From positions 1 to 64,000 of the forward strand of contig NZ_JAUSSM010000003.1 in the NCBI RefSeq assembly GCF_030812315.1: DNA of 64,000 bases, in the 5' to 3' direction. Of the stretch, positions 53,228 to 62,067 are shown piece after piece (position 1 is the first letter of the stretch; each line of letters begins with the position of its first letter). Source of the DNA: Arthrobacter oryzae (GTDB lineage Bacteria > Actinomycetota > Actinomycetes > Actinomycetales > Micrococcaceae). The notes under the pieces are model-generated. The model had not been told where the DNA came from. It worked only from the letters and a program-made list of their open reading frames with translations, and searched no databases. A program made the position numbers and the translations under genes.

Positions 53228-53827
53228 GTGTACGAAGGTGCAGTTCAAGAGCTGATCGACGAACTTGGCCGCCTTCCCGGCGTGGGGCCCAAGTCGGCCC
53301 AGCGGCTGGCTTTCCACATCCTCGAAGCGGACCCGCAGGATATGAAGCGGCTTGTCGACGCCATCACCACGGTCAAGGAACGCGTGAAATTCTGCACGGT
53401 TTGCGGCAACGTCACGGAGCAGGAATTGTGCAACATCTGCCGTGACCCGCGCCGCGACCCGTCGGTCATCTGCGTTGTGGAGGAATCCAAGGACGTCCTG
53501 GCTGTTGAGCGCACGCGCTCCTTCCGGGGCCGATACCACGTTCTGGGCGGCGCCATTAATCCGATCGCCGGCGTCGGGCCGGAACAGCTGCGGATCAGGG
53601 AGCTCCTTACCCGGCTCAACGACGGCGCCATCCAGGAGATCATCATCGCCACCGACCCCAATCTTGAGGGTGAGGCAACCGCCACGTACCTGGCCAGGAT
53701 GCTGAAATCGATCGGCATCGCGGTCACCAGGCTTGCCTCGGGCCTGCCCGTGGGCGGTGACTTGGAGTACGCGGACGAGGTCACCCTGGGGCGGGCGTTC
53801 GAGGGCCGCCGCAATGCGTTGAGCTGA
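53228..53827 (+). CDS. recR: Recombination mediator RecR
   Basis: A 199-residue DNA repair protein that works with RecO/RecF to load RecA. The helix-hairpin-helix [20 protein letters not shown], the zinc finger [16 protein letters not shown] and the Toprim domain [16 protein letters not shown]...[15 protein letters not shown] are all present. GTG 53228 is preferred because GAGGACATT lies before it and the HhH fold follows at once. It lies 144 bp after dnaX; the ybaB gene often found between them is absent. Confidence 0.96.
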   Translation: MYEGAVQELIDELGRLPGVGPKSAQRLAFHILEADPQDMKRLVDAITTVKERVKFCTVCGNVTEQELCNICRDPRRDPSVICVVEESKDVLAVERTRSFRGRYHVLGGAINPIAGVGPEQLRIRELLTRLNDGAIQEIIIATDPNLEGEATATYLARMLKSIGIAVTRLASGLPVGGDLEYADEVTLGRAFEGRRNALS

Positions 53828-53848
53828 CCCGGTCACCGACGGCAGCCC

Positions 53849-54469
53849 ATGCAACCGCTATCCTCCATCGTCACGGAACGCCTGGAACTGCGCCCCCTGA
53901 CGGAAGCCGACGCCGACGCCTTACGCGGACTCCGGGGCAATCCCGATGCGGTCCGCTTTTTGTCGCACCAGCCGCTGAGCGCCGGGAAAACAGATCAGCT
54001 CCTCGCCGATTTGCTGACCCGCGCGGAACGCTCAACGGCTGCCTGCTTCCACGTCGGCTGGGCAGTAGTGCTTCGGTCTTCAGGGGCGATGATTGGCGAC
54101 GGCCGCACGTGGAACACGGCTGAACCACCGTTGCCGGGCAGCCTTCCCGACCGCTATGCCAGTCTCGGCTACCTGTTGCACCCGGACCACCACGGCAAAG
54201 GCTACGGCACCGAAACCGCCGCGGCGCTGGTCCGCTGGCTCTTCACCGAACGCGGCATCGACACCATCTACGCCGGCGTCTACGAAGCCAACACCCCTTC
54301 CCGGCGCCTCCTCGAACGCCTCGGCTTCGTCCGGGATCATTACTTCACCGCCAACCAGGACAGCCATGGCAAGGGGCTGGCCTCCTGGCGCTACCGCCTG
54401 GACCGGGCGGCGTGGAGCGCCGGGCCACCATACGGTCACAATTCAACGCCGCGCGGCTCCCGGCGATAA
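53849..54469 (+). CDS. GNAT-family N-acetyltransferase (RimJ-like)
   Basis: A 206-residue acetyltransferase of the RimJ/RimL type (Acetyltransf_3): IVTERLELRPLTEADADALRGL at the N-terminus, the acetyl-CoA motif YLLHPDHHGKGYGTETAAALVRWLF and the terminal block NTPSRRLLERLGFVRDHYF. The substrate is unknown. It starts 21 bases after recR, so it is probably read from the same transcript. No strong ribosome site is visible. Confidence 0.87.
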   Translation: MQPLSSIVTERLELRPLTEADADALRGLRGNPDAVRFLSHQPLSAGKTDQLLADLLTRAERSTAACFHVGWAVVLRSSGAMIGDGRTWNTAEPPLPGSLPDRYASLGYLLHPDHHGKGYGTETAAALVRWLFTERGIDTIYAGVYEANTPSRRLLERLGFVRDHYFTANQDSHGKGLASWRYRLDRAAWSAGPPYGHNSTPRGSRR

Positions 54470-54549
54470 ACTGAGCACATCAGTTACGCCGTCGCGACGT
54501 TAGGTTGCTTGGCCCCGGAACCCCGATTTGATCCAGTGAGGGTGCGCGC

Positions 54550-55908
54550 ATGAGTATGCCCACTACCGAAGTGAAGACCGAAAATCAGCCGCACGTGGTG
54601 CCCATCGCCACTGCCCGCACCAAGCAGCTCATTGTGCAGAAGTTCGGCGGCTCCTCGGTTTCTGACGCGGACGGCATCAAACGGGTGGCAAAGCGCGTAG
54701 TTGACGCGCAGACGGCCGGCAACGAGGTAGTTGTGGTGGTCTCGGCCATGGGCGACACCACCGACGAACTCCTGGATCTTGCCGCGCAGGTCACCGATTC
54801 GGCCCCCGCGCGCGAAATGGACATGCTCCTCTCCGCCGGTGAGCGCATCTCCATGGCCCTCGTCGCCATGGCCATCAACAAGCTCGGCGCCTCGGCCCAG
54901 TCCTTCACCGGGTCGCAGGCAGGCATGATCACCGACGGCATCCACGGCAAGGCGCGCATCATCGACGTCGACCCGCACCGGATCCGCACCGCCCTGGACA
55001 AGGGACACATCGCCATCGTGGCCGGTTTCCAGGGGATGAGCCGCACCACCAACGAGATCACCACCCTGGGCCGCGGCGGGTCCGACACCACCGCGGTGGC
55101 CCTGGCCGCGGCGCTGGACGCCGATGTCTGCGAGATCTACACGGACGTGGACGGCATCTACACGGCGGATCCCCGCGTGGTTCCCTCCGCCCAGAAAATC
55201 GACCGCATCTCCAGCGAAGAAATGCTGGAACTGGCCGCTTCCGGCGCCAAGATCCTGCACCTGCGCTGCGTGGAATATGCGCGGCGCTTCGGCGTGCCGC
55301 TGCACGTGCGTTCTTCATTCAGCCAGAACGAAGGCACCTGGGTCATGCCGGGAGCCGACGACAAGATCACGACTCAAGAGGGAGTTGCCTTGGAGCAGCC
55401 AATCATCTCCGGCGTTGCACACGACCGTTCCGAAGCCAAGGTCACCGTGGTGGGGGTTCCCGACATCCCGGGCAAGGCCGCCGCGATCTTCCAGGTGATC
55501 GCCGATGCGCACTCCAACATCGACATGATCGTCCAGAACGTCTCGACGCACGGCACCGGCCGGACGGACATCTCCTTCACGCTCCCCATTGTCGAAGGCG
55601 CCGACGCGCTCGCTGCCCTCCGTGCCGCCCAGCCGGAAATCGGCTTCGAAAGCATCGAATACAACGAGCAGATCGGCAAGCTCTCGCTGATCGGCGCCGG
55701 TATGCGTTCGCACCCGGGCGTTTCGGCCACATTCTTCAAGGCCCTGTCCGACGCCGGGATCAACATCAACATGATCTCCACCTCTGAGATCCGCATCTCC
55801 GTGGTGACGCACGCGGACCTGCTCGACGATGCAGTCCGGGCCATCCACAAGGCATTCGACCTGGACAGCGAAGACGAAGCAACGGTCTACGGCGGCACCG
55901 GCCGCTAA
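54550..55908 (+). CDS. lysC: Aspartate kinase
   Basis: A 452-residue aspartokinase, first step to lysine, threonine, methionine and diaminopimelate. [21 protein letters not shown] is the kinase start, [29 protein letters not shown] is the catalytic block, and two ACT domains ([23 protein letters not shown] and [23 protein letters not shown]) form the feedback site. An N-terminal extension of about 24 residues precedes the core; the ATG at 54556 is an alternative. An in-frame internal start gives a beta subunit. asd is not seen downstream. Confidence 0.96.
   Translation: MSMPTTEVKTENQPHVVPIATARTKQLIVQKFGGSSVSDADGIKRVAKRVVDAQTAGNEVVVVVSAMGDTTDELLDLAAQVTDSAPAREMDMLLSAGERISMALVAMAINKLGASAQSFTGSQAGMITDGIHGKARIIDVDPHRIRTALDKGHIAIVAGFQGMSRTTNEITTLGRGGSDTTAVALAAALDADVCEIYTDVDGIYTADPRVVPSAQKIDRISSEEMLELAASGAKILHLRCVEYARRFGVPLHVRSSFSQNEGTWVMPGADDKITTQEGVALEQPIISGVAHDRSEAKVTVVGVPDIPGKAAAIFQVIADAHSNIDMIVQNVSTHGTGRTDISFTLPIVEGADALAALRAAQPEIGFESIEYNEQIGKLSLIGAGMRSHPGVSATFFKALSDAGININMISTSEIRISVVTHADLLDDAVRAIHKAFDLDSEDEATVYGGTGR
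55390..55908 (+). other. Internal translation start of the aspartate kinase beta subunit
   Basis: TTG at 55390 (codon 281, the Leu of [17 protein letters not shown]) is preceded by GAGGGAG five bases upstream. In Corynebacterium the beta subunit of the alpha2beta2 enzyme starts at the equivalent Val (GTG) codon. The predicted product is a 172-residue regulatory subunit with both ACT domains. Inferred from position and ribosome site. Confidence 0.5.
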
Positions 55909-55947
55909 AAAGGCTTCCTGACTCGGGATAATTAGCTCAGGGCACAA

Positions 55948-55985
55948 AGAACGGCGCAGCGGCAGGACCGCTGCGCCGTTCTTTT
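55948..55985. terminator. Strong bidirectional terminator after lysC
   Basis: AACGGCGCAGCGG (55950-55962) and CCGCTGCGCCGTT (55968-55980) pair perfectly around a 5-base loop, with CTTTT on one side and AAAG on the other. It ends lysC on the plus strand and the small minus-strand gene at 55996. Confidence 0.88.
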
Positions 55986-55995
55986 GTGTGCCGGG

Positions 55996-56202
55996 CTACG
56001 TGATGTCTTCCTTGCGCACCGCGTAGTGGTGGCCTTCGGAGTCTGTCTCTACTTCGAAGTGGGACAGATCCTGCTCGGAAGCCGTCTCATAATCGTCGTG
56101 TTTGTGAACAATAGGTGCCGCAGGATCACCCCGCGTGGCCGGCCCGAAGAAGAACCGCAGTTTGTCGGTCTTGCTCATGAAGCGCTGTATCGCCTTTGCC
56201 AC
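55996..56202 (-). CDS. Small conserved actinobacterial protein (paralogue 1)
   Basis: A 68-residue protein of unknown function (AKAIQRFMSKTDKLRFFFGPATRGDPAAP...FEVETDSEGHHYAVRKEDI). It is clearly paralogous to the next gene in the motif QRFM..T..LR..FGPA.R, and both end in a short beta-like stretch. GTG 56202 was chosen because GGGGGTGGGAATC precedes it and it aligns with the paralogue's start; an ATG at 56262 gives a longer version. No domain is recognised. Confidence 0.72.
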   Translation of the reverse strand: MAKAIQRFMSKTDKLRFFFGPATRGDPAAPIVHKHDDYETASEQDLSHFEVETDSEGHHYAVRKEDIT

Positions 56203-56289
56203 GATTCCCACCCCCTTTCCCTTGGTCGGGCCAGGCAGTGATGCATTGGCCGTTTGGTTCATGTGCCCATATTTTACGCCCGGGGACGC

Positions 56290-56312
56290 AAAAAGGCCCC
56301 GGGCTGTGGGCC
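56290..56312 (-). terminator. Terminator of small paralogue 2
   Basis: On the minus strand GGCCC...GGGCC forms a GC-rich stem followed by TTTTT (56290-56294), 12-35 bases beyond the stop at 56324. It separates the two small genes, so each is probably transcribed on its own. Confidence 0.6.
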
Positions 56313-56323
56313 CCTGAAACGGC

Positions 56324-56551
56324 TTAGCGAAGGGACTGGTCGTCCGGATTCCGTGGCACCACGTACGTGCTGCCGTCCGGCCTGCGTACCGTTTCCCACT
56401 GCTGCGTCTCGGCTTCGCGGCGGGCCAGGAGGGCTTTGTTCTCGTCGGTCATCTCATGTCCCAGCGAGCTGCGGTTTGCGGGACCGAAGATGGCCCGGAG
56501 CCTGCCTGTGGCGCGCATGAACCTTTGGGCAGCGTTTTCCTTGTTGGCCAT
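56324..56551 (-). CDS. Small conserved actinobacterial protein (paralogue 2)
   Basis: A 75-residue protein (ENAAQRFMRATGRLRAIFGPANRSSLGHEM...QQWETVRRPDGSTYVVPRN). It shares the QRFM-LR-FGPA core with paralogue 1. The ATG at about 56551 has AAAGGGAATCC before it and is preferred to the ATG at 56602, which lies within the MarR operator. It diverges from the MarR gene. Function unknown. Confidence 0.72.
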   Translation of the reverse strand: MANKENAAQRFMRATGRLRAIFGPANRSSLGHEMTDENKALLARREAETQQWETVRRPDGSTYVVPRNPDDQSLR

Positions 56552-56594
56552 TGCGGATTCCCTTTCAGAACGGACGAGTCCAATCCAGTGTACG

Positions 56595-56605
56595 CTAATC
56601 ATTAG
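56595..56605. promoter_or_regulatory. Probable MarR operator
   Basis: CTAAT-C-ATTAG is a perfect inverted repeat 26 bp upstream of the MarR start and 44 bp upstream of the divergent small gene. A partial second copy (CTAACGATT) follows at 56611. MarR proteins commonly repress themselves through such sites. Confidence 0.5.
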
Positions 56606-56630
56606 CCCACTAACGATTGAGGAGAGCCCG

Positions 56631-57104
56631 ATGAATCAGCGCTCGGCCGCGGCCATCGAAGCGTCTGACGAAGACCTCCTGCTGGAGCATCAGCTCTGCT
56701 TTGCCCTGACGGTCGCGTCCCGGAGCGTCGTGGGCGCCTACAAGCCGGTTCTGGACCGGCTGGGGCTGACCCACCCGCAGTACCTCGTGATGCTCTGCCT
56801 GTGGGAGTCCAGCCCGCGCTCGGTCCGCGACATCAGCGACGCCCTGGCCCAGGAGCCGGCCACCATCTCACCGCTGCTGCGCCGCCTTGAAACGGCCGGC
56901 TACATCACCCGCGGCCGGGCCGCCGGCAACGAGCGCGCACTGGCCGTCGGGCTCACCCCGAGCGGCGCGGCCCTCCGGCAACAGGCGACGGCGGTCCCCG
57001 GAACCATGATGGAGCGGCTGGGCCTGACCCGGGACCAGGTAGGCCAACTCCACCAGGCGATGATGGAGCTGATTGCCGCCACCAAAGCCCGCAGCCGAAC
57101 GTGA
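56631..57104 (+). CDS. MarR-family transcriptional regulator, OhrR-like
   Basis: A 157-residue winged-helix regulator. LLLEHQLCFALTVASRSVVGAYKPVLDRLGLTHPQYLVMLCLWE closely follows OhrR, including the conserved Cys (residue 24 in HQLCFAL) that senses organic peroxides, and VRDISDALAQEPATISPLLRRLETAGYITRGR is the DNA-binding wing. GAGGAGAGCCC precedes the ATG. No ohr gene is adjacent, so the sensing role is inferred from the Cys and family only. Confidence 0.88.
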   Translation: MNQRSAAAIEASDEDLLLEHQLCFALTVASRSVVGAYKPVLDRLGLTHPQYLVMLCLWESSPRSVRDISDALAQEPATISPLLRRLETAGYITRGRAAGNERALAVGLTPSGAALRQQATAVPGTMMERLGLTRDQVGQLHQAMMELIAATKARSRT

Positions 57105-57182
57105 TGCCGGCGCCGGCCGACGGGACCCTGCGGGCACCTAGCCCGGGCTCCCGTCAGCCGCCGGGGCACGCGTATGCACCGG

Positions 57183-60100
57183 TCACGGCGCCGTCACGGT
57201 GACGTTCAGCTGGGTTGACGGTCCGGTGCCGAAGCGGATCAGGCCCACCCACTTGCCGACCTCAAGCCCGGTCCAGCTGGCTGTGAGCTCGCCCGTGGTG
57301 CCGTTTTCGATAGTGAGCGGGTTGGGGCTGACGGCCATGTTTCCGGCGTCACCGGCAAGGACCATCACTTCGACCGAAGCAGCCGTTGCCGCGTTGCCGG
57401 GGCTGGCGAACAGGTTGGCGGTCACCTTCCAGTCGCCTGCCACCGGGTCCACGACGGAGACCGCCTCATTGGCCGAAGGTGTGGCACCCGGATAAAGCAA
57501 ACCCACCGGCGAGACCACGTAGAGGTCGAAGTCCGCTGCGGGGTTGGCCGAGATGACCTCGAACCGGGCGAGGGAAGAACCTGCCGGGACGTTGACGATC
57601 TGAACGTCATTGGCGGCGTCCTTGACCCCGGTGTACGGACCCGGAACCAGGCTGATCGCCGTCGAGTTTCCCTTGGCGAGCCCCCTCACCGCCACCTCGA
57701 TCGGCTCGGGACTGCCGGACGTCACCGGTATCACGACACTGCCGTTTCCGCCGGCGGAGGCGGCATTGACGACAGCCGGCGCAACGGCCGTGACCGACCG
57801 GATGGCCACCGGCGAGCGGACCGTCGCCTCATCCGAAGTCCAGGTGAGTGATCCGCCCACGAATGCGTCCAAGGCGGCGCCGGAGTTGGTGAACTGCACC
57901 GTGAAGGTGGCCTTCCCGCCTTCTTCGAGTGTCACCACGTCCGGCGTCACTTCGGCGGTGATTCCGGGAACGTCGATGTCGGCACTGTAGGTTCCCGCCG
58001 TCAACGCAGTTACCGTCCGCGTCACGGTCTGGGTGCCTGTAAGCCCGCCGATAGCGATGGACGGGAGGTTGACGTCCATGGCGGCCACCGGGGCAACACC
58101 CAACTGGTAGCCCAGCCCCTGCAGGAAGCCGAGCCAGTCGCTGGGCCCGGCGTCGTAGACCAGCCCGGGTGCTGCCATCCGGGCAGGATCTACCTGTCCG
58201 GCACCTTCGGCAAAGACGTCCTGCACCGGCGATCCTTCAGCGTCCACCAGGTCGTATGCCGTGGTCATCATCGCCGACTTCACCGTGGCCGGGGACCACA
58301 ACGGGTTCTTGCCCAGCAGCAACGCTCCCAGCCCTGCAATCTGCGGGGCTGCCATGGATGTTCCGGACAGGAAGCCGAAGTTCTGGCCGTTGGAGCCGAT
58401 GGGCGAGACAGCTGCCAGCACACCGACGCCCGGAGCCGCAATGTCCGGTTTCAGGAGGTCGCCATTGGCCGCCAGCGTGGGCCCGCGTGATGAGAAGCCT
58501 GCAATCTGCGGGACCGGTGGCGGGTCCAAGCCCGTTGTGTCAGTGGACACCAGGCTCGCCGTCAATGCAGCGTCAGCTGCCAGCACCTCTTTTATGGCGG
58601 GGTCCTCGAGGTGGACCGTCGGGACACTATGCAGATCCACGTCCAGCGAGTTGGGTGTCAGGTTGACCAGGACCATTCCGACGCCGCCTGCCTGCGCCAC
58701 GGTTCCGCTCTTGGCCGTCCGGTCCACCACCCCGCGGTCGCAGACCACGATCTTGCCGGCGGCCTTGGCCGGGTCCAAAGTGCCCGGAGCGCACAAGGCC
58801 GCATTGGCGTCGAGGGCATCGGCCATCTTCACACTGACGGCCAGGGCAATGGGCGCGTCCGCAACTTCAGTCGCCATGATGCTGGCACCCGCGAACTTCT
58901 CGCCGCTGGACAACTCCACGGTGCCGCGGAGGCTGCTGCTGTGGGTCGATGCAGCCACACTGGTCATCCACGGTGCGGCATGGTTCACGGTGCTGACAGC
59001 CGGTCCCGAGTTTCCGGCCGAGGCGGCCACGAATACCCCGGCGGCCGCGGCGTTCAGGAAGGCGATTGATACCGGATCGGCGGCGGAGTTGTTGGTCCCG
59101 GAGATGGAATAGCTCAGGACGTCGACGCCGTCCCTGATGGCGTCCTCGATGGCCTCAACGCTGCTGGAAGCGAAGCAGCCGGTGGTCGCCGGGCTGACGC
59201 CCTCCCAGCAGACTTTGTAGATGGCGAGCTTTGCAGCGGGGGCCACCCCCGAGCCCTTGCCGAAGTCCCGGCCGCCAACAGCCTGGCTGACATCGTAATT
59301 TCCGGCCGCGGTACTGGCAGTGTGCGAGCCATGGTTGTTGACGTCGAGCGGCGAGAACGATTCCTTCGGCGAGCGCAGGCCGGGAGGAACTACTGCTTTG
59401 AAGCCCTCGTCGTAGTACCGGGCGCCGATGACTTTGCTGTTGCACTCAGTTCCGGCGAATTGGTCACCCGCTTCGCAGACGCCCGCGAACGTGCTCCCGT
59501 CCGCTTTAAGCATGGTGATCTGGTTTCCGGGCGACAGGTACGGTTCACCCACCTGGGGACCTCCGGACAGGGGCGCCACCTGGTCGCCGGCAAAGAAGGG
59601 ATTGCCAGGGGTGTAGCCCGTATCCAGCACACCCACCACGGTTCCCTTGCCGGCGTTGGCTTCGCCACCGAACTGTTCGGCCCAGACTCCCGTGGGACCT
59701 GGCAGGCCCAGGAATTCGGTGCTGGAGTAGTCGATTTTGTAGAGCTTGTCCTTAAAGACACCAAGGACGTTACCGTCCTTGGCCAACGCATTCGCCTGTT
59801 CCGCGGATAGCTCCGCACTGAAGCCGTTCACCGCCAGGGTGTAGCTGTCGTCTATGGCCACCCCTTCTTCCGCGGCCACTCTGTTCTGCTGTGACTCCAG
59901 GTGTGCGGAGTAGCGCTGGGACTCAGCGCTGGAGGCGTCGAGCTTCCTGCCGTTGGACACCGCAGTCCCCGGGATTCCCTCGACTCCGCCAGTGTAGGCA
60001 GCGAGCGGCTTGTCCTTCAGCATCACAATGTAGCGGCCGCCGTCCAGGGACGCTTCCGCCTCACCCGATGCACCGCCTTCAAGCCCAGGCGGATCCGCCT

Positions 60101-60251
60101 GGGACGCGGGGTCTGCGGGGTCGGCGGCTGCCCAGGCCGGGGCCGCCAGCCCCTGGCCGATCAACAGTGAAACTCCCAAAGCAACGGTGGCGGCGAGGCG
60201 TGTGGCCGGATTTCTGCTTTGAGTGCGGGGGCCCACATGCGGGTAAGTCAT
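57183..60251 (-). CDS. Secreted subtilisin-like serine protease (S8), large multidomain
   Basis: A 1022-residue subtilase. A signal peptide (LAATVALGVSLLIGQGLAAPAWA) precedes an I9-type propeptide (YIVMLKDKPLAAYTG...FSAELSAEQANALAKDGNVLGVF). The catalytic triad is in VVGVLDTGYTPGN (Asp), NNHGSHTASTAAG (His) and FLSGTSMAAPQIAG (Ser), with a PA domain (AAGKIVVCDRGVVDRTAKSG) inserted between His and Ser. Fn3-like and other beta domains fill the C-terminus. ATG 60251 has AGGAGGCAGTACGTC upstream. A paralogue lies at the window end and SSI-like inhibitors lie between them. Confidence 0.94.
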   Translation of the reverse strand: MTYPHVGPRTQSRNPATRLAATVALGVSLLIGQGLAAPAWAAADPADPASQADPPGLEGGASGEAEASLDGGRYIVMLKDKPLAAYTGGVEGIPGTAVSNGRKLDASSAESQRYSAHLESQQNRVAAEEGVAIDDSYTLAVNGFSAELSAEQANALAKDGNVLGVFKDKLYKIDYSSTEFLGLPGPTGVWAEQFGGEANAGKGTVVGVLDTGYTPGNPFFAGDQVAPLSGGPQVGEPYLSPGNQITMLKADGSTFAGVCEAGDQFAGTECNSKVIGARYYDEGFKAVVPPGLRSPKESFSPLDVNNHGSHTASTAAGNYDVSQAVGGRDFGKGSGVAPAAKLAIYKVCWEGVSPATTGCFASSSVEAIEDAIRDGVDVLSYSISGTNNSAADPVSIAFLNAAAAGVFVAASAGNSGPAVSTVNHAAPWMTSVAASTHSSSLRGTVELSSGEKFAGASIMATEVADAPIALAVSVKMADALDANAALCAPGTLDPAKAAGKIVVCDRGVVDRTAKSGTVAQAGGVGMVLVNLTPNSLDVDLHSVPTVHLEDPAIKEVLAADAALTASLVSTDTTGLDPPPVPQIAGFSSRGPTLAANGDLLKPDIAAPGVGVLAAVSPIGSNGQNFGFLSGTSMAAPQIAGLGALLLGKNPLWSPATVKSAMMTTAYDLVDAEGSPVQDVFAEGAGQVDPARMAAPGLVYDAGPSDWLGFLQGLGYQLGVAPVAAMDVNLPSIAIGGLTGTQTVTRTVTALTAGTYSADIDVPGITAEVTPDVVTLEEGGKATFTVQFTNSGAALDAFVGGSLTWTSDEATVRSPVAIRSVTAVAPAVVNAASAGGNGSVVIPVTSGSPEPIEVAVRGLAKGNSTAISLVPGPYTGVKDAANDVQIVNVPAGSSLARFEVISANPAADFDLYVVSPVGLLYPGATPSANEAVSVVDPVAGDWKVTANLFASPGNAATAASVEVMVLAGDAGNMAVSPNPLTIENGTTGELTASWTGLEVGKWVGLIRFGTGPSTQLNVTVTAP

Positions 60252-60563
60252 GACGTACTGCCTCCTAGGTTGTCGGACCGTTGGCGTGACCGGTCCCACG
60301 GACTGGAAGTATCCGTCCACGTCGGCGAAACGTGGGCGTGAGGCCATACATCCAGTGATGTGAGAAACATACCGGAGTGCGGCCGCGGAATCGAGATGTT
60401 CCGGAATGATTTAATCGCCGGACCGCTGGCTCCCGGAGGTCGCCGCCGCACCCCGCCCCTGCCCAGCCTGAACCGGCCCGGCTCCCCCGCCTCGACCAGG
60501 CCGAACGGCAGGGTCCATCGCTGGACTCCGGCGATAGAATGGACCAAATGAGGAGGACCGGTA
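60252..60563. other. Divergent promoter region between subtilase and inhibitor operon
   Basis: In this 312-bp gap a TAGAAT box at 60535-60540 suits the plus-strand inhibitor operon. TATGTT (60367-60372, minus strand) may be a -10 box for the protease. A short inverted repeat CGGAA / TTCCG (60386-60390, 60399-60403) and a local A/T-rich spot (60407-60416) lie between. No -35 box is convincing and no gene is supported. Confidence 0.4.
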
Positions 60564-61121
60564 ATGCGTAAGGCATGGATTCACGCACTCGTTCTGGTAT
60601 CCGTTGTCGGTCTCTCCGCCTGCTCGCCCGGCGGCGGCGGCACTCCAGGCCCTTCACCCACGGCCACGACTACGGCCACCAGCCCGTCCACGGCGACGCC
60701 GTCGCCGGACACCGAAACCACTGTGCCTGCTCCGTCTCCTCCCCCGTCCTCCGCGCCCCCCACGGCCGGCCCGGGCAAGGGGAATGCCGAACTCGCCATC
60801 ATGGTCAAGCGTGCGGAATCGGAACCCGCCCAGAACTACACGCTGGTCTGCAAGGACGGCACCCCGACCGCTGAAAGCAGCCATCCGTCAGCCGCAGCCG
60901 CCTGCAAGGCGCTTAAGGACAACCCGGCCGTGCTGAGCCCGGCACCGCGCCAGACGGATCAGGCCTGCACGCAGCAGTACGGCGGCCCGCAGGAGGCAAC
61001 GGTCACCGGTGTCGTCGACGATTCGCCGGTGGATACTTCCTTCGCCCGCAGGGACGGCTGCGAAATCGGCCTCTGGAATGCAGCTAAGGACATTTTGGGA
61101 TCCGCAGGCGGAGCGTCCTAG
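60564..61121 (+). CDS. SSI-like (I16) subtilisin inhibitor, lipoprotein
   Basis: A 185-residue lipoprotein: lipobox GLSAC with Cys20, then a Thr/Pro/Ser linker (about 21-72), then a Streptomyces-subtilisin-inhibitor-like domain. YTLVCKDGTP...HPSAAAACKAL gives the first cysteine pair and ACTQQYGGPQEATVTG...RRDGCEI the second, exactly the SSI spacing. By SSI numbering the reactive bond is Gln-Gln in CTQQY, so P1 is Gln. AGGAGGACCGGTA precedes the ATG. It should protect the cell surface from subtilases such as those encoded on both sides (inference). Confidence 0.83.
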   Translation: MRKAWIHALVLVSVVGLSACSPGGGGTPGPSPTATTTATSPSTATPSPDTETTVPAPSPPPSSAPPTAGPGKGNAELAIMVKRAESEPAQNYTLVCKDGTPTAESSHPSAAAACKALKDNPAVLSPAPRQTDQACTQQYGGPQEATVTGVVDDSPVDTSFARRDGCEIGLWNAAKDILGSAGGAS

Positions 61122-61125
61122 CCGA

Positions 61126-62067
61126 ATGCATACTGTGAACCCCGGCCGGCACCACGTGCTGCCAGCGGATGCCTGGCAACACCGCGAAGCAGCCCACCAG
61201 GCCCGGGTCAGGCGCTACGCCGACCCTTACCTTGCCCGCCGCTCTGCCGGCAAAAAGCACCCCGTTGAGGACTTCCTCTTCACGTACTACACCCAGAAAC
61301 CGGGCCAGCTCCTGCGCTGGCACCCCGGCGCCGGCGCCGTCCTCACCGGGCCGGACGCCGCGGCCCGCTCCGCGTGGAAGTACTACCGGGTGCTCGACGA
61401 CGGCGACCTCGCCGCCGCAGGGCTGCCGGCCGGCACCGCTGCCGCAACCTTTGACCGCGCATCCTTCCTGGCCGAGCGCCGGGAGGCACTGCAGTTTGCC
61501 GGGATAATCCTGCGGGGCACTGCGTTGCGCCCCGCCCAGTTCGGCTGCTTCGGGCTGCACGAGTGGGCGATGGTGTACCGCCAGGACAAATTTGAGCTGC
61601 GCCACGAATACCTGCAACTGCGCCTCGGGGCAGCGGGCACGGACCGCGTTGTGGAGGACAACAGGATCCGGTGCTCGCACTTTGACGCTTTCCGCTTCTA
61701 CACTCCGGACGCCACACCCCTTAACGAACTCACTCCCAGCCGGGACAACCAGCGGTCCATGGAACAGCCGGGCTGCCTGCACGCCAACATGGATCTCTAC
61801 AAGTGGGCCTACAAGCTGTCGCCCGCCCTGCCCAGTGAGCTGGTCATGGATTGCTTCGAATTGTCATGGCGGGTCCGCGCCATGGACATGCAGGCATCCC
61901 CGTACGACCTTGAGGAGTGGGGCTACCCGCCCATCCCGATCGAAACAGCTGCCGGCAAGGCGGAGTACGTCGAACATCAGCGCGCCTTCTCCGCCGAGGC
62001 GCAGGAGCTTCGGATGCGGCTACTCGATGCCCTGGCACCGCTGCTCGACGCGGTCCGGGAGGACTGA
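61126..62067 (+). CDS. Putative 3-methyladenine DNA glycosylase (actinobacterial annotation family)
   Basis: A 313-residue protein of a family routinely annotated 3-methyladenine DNA glycosylase in actinobacteria: YADPYLARRSAGKKHPVEDFLFTYYTQKPGQLLRWHPG at the N-terminus, QFGCFGLHEWAMVYRQ and CSHFDAFRFYTPDATPLNELTPSR in the middle, MDLYKWAYKLSPALPSELVMDCFELSWRVRAMDMQASPYDL at the end. I see no helix-hairpin-helix or AlkA/Tag/AAG motif, so the enzymatic name may be wrong. It starts 5 bases after the inhibitor stop and its own stop overlaps the next ATG (TGATG). Confidence 0.8.
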   Translation: MHTVNPGRHHVLPADAWQHREAAHQARVRRYADPYLARRSAGKKHPVEDFLFTYYTQKPGQLLRWHPGAGAVLTGPDAAARSAWKYYRVLDDGDLAAAGLPAGTAAATFDRASFLAERREALQFAGIILRGTALRPAQFGCFGLHEWAMVYRQDKFELRHEYLQLRLGAAGTDRVVEDNRIRCSHFDAFRFYTPDATPLNELTPSRDNQRSMEQPGCLHANMDLYKWAYKLSPALPSELVMDCFELSWRVRAMDMQASPYDLEEWGYPPIPIETAAGKAEYVEHQRAFSAEAQELRMRLLDALAPLLDAVRED

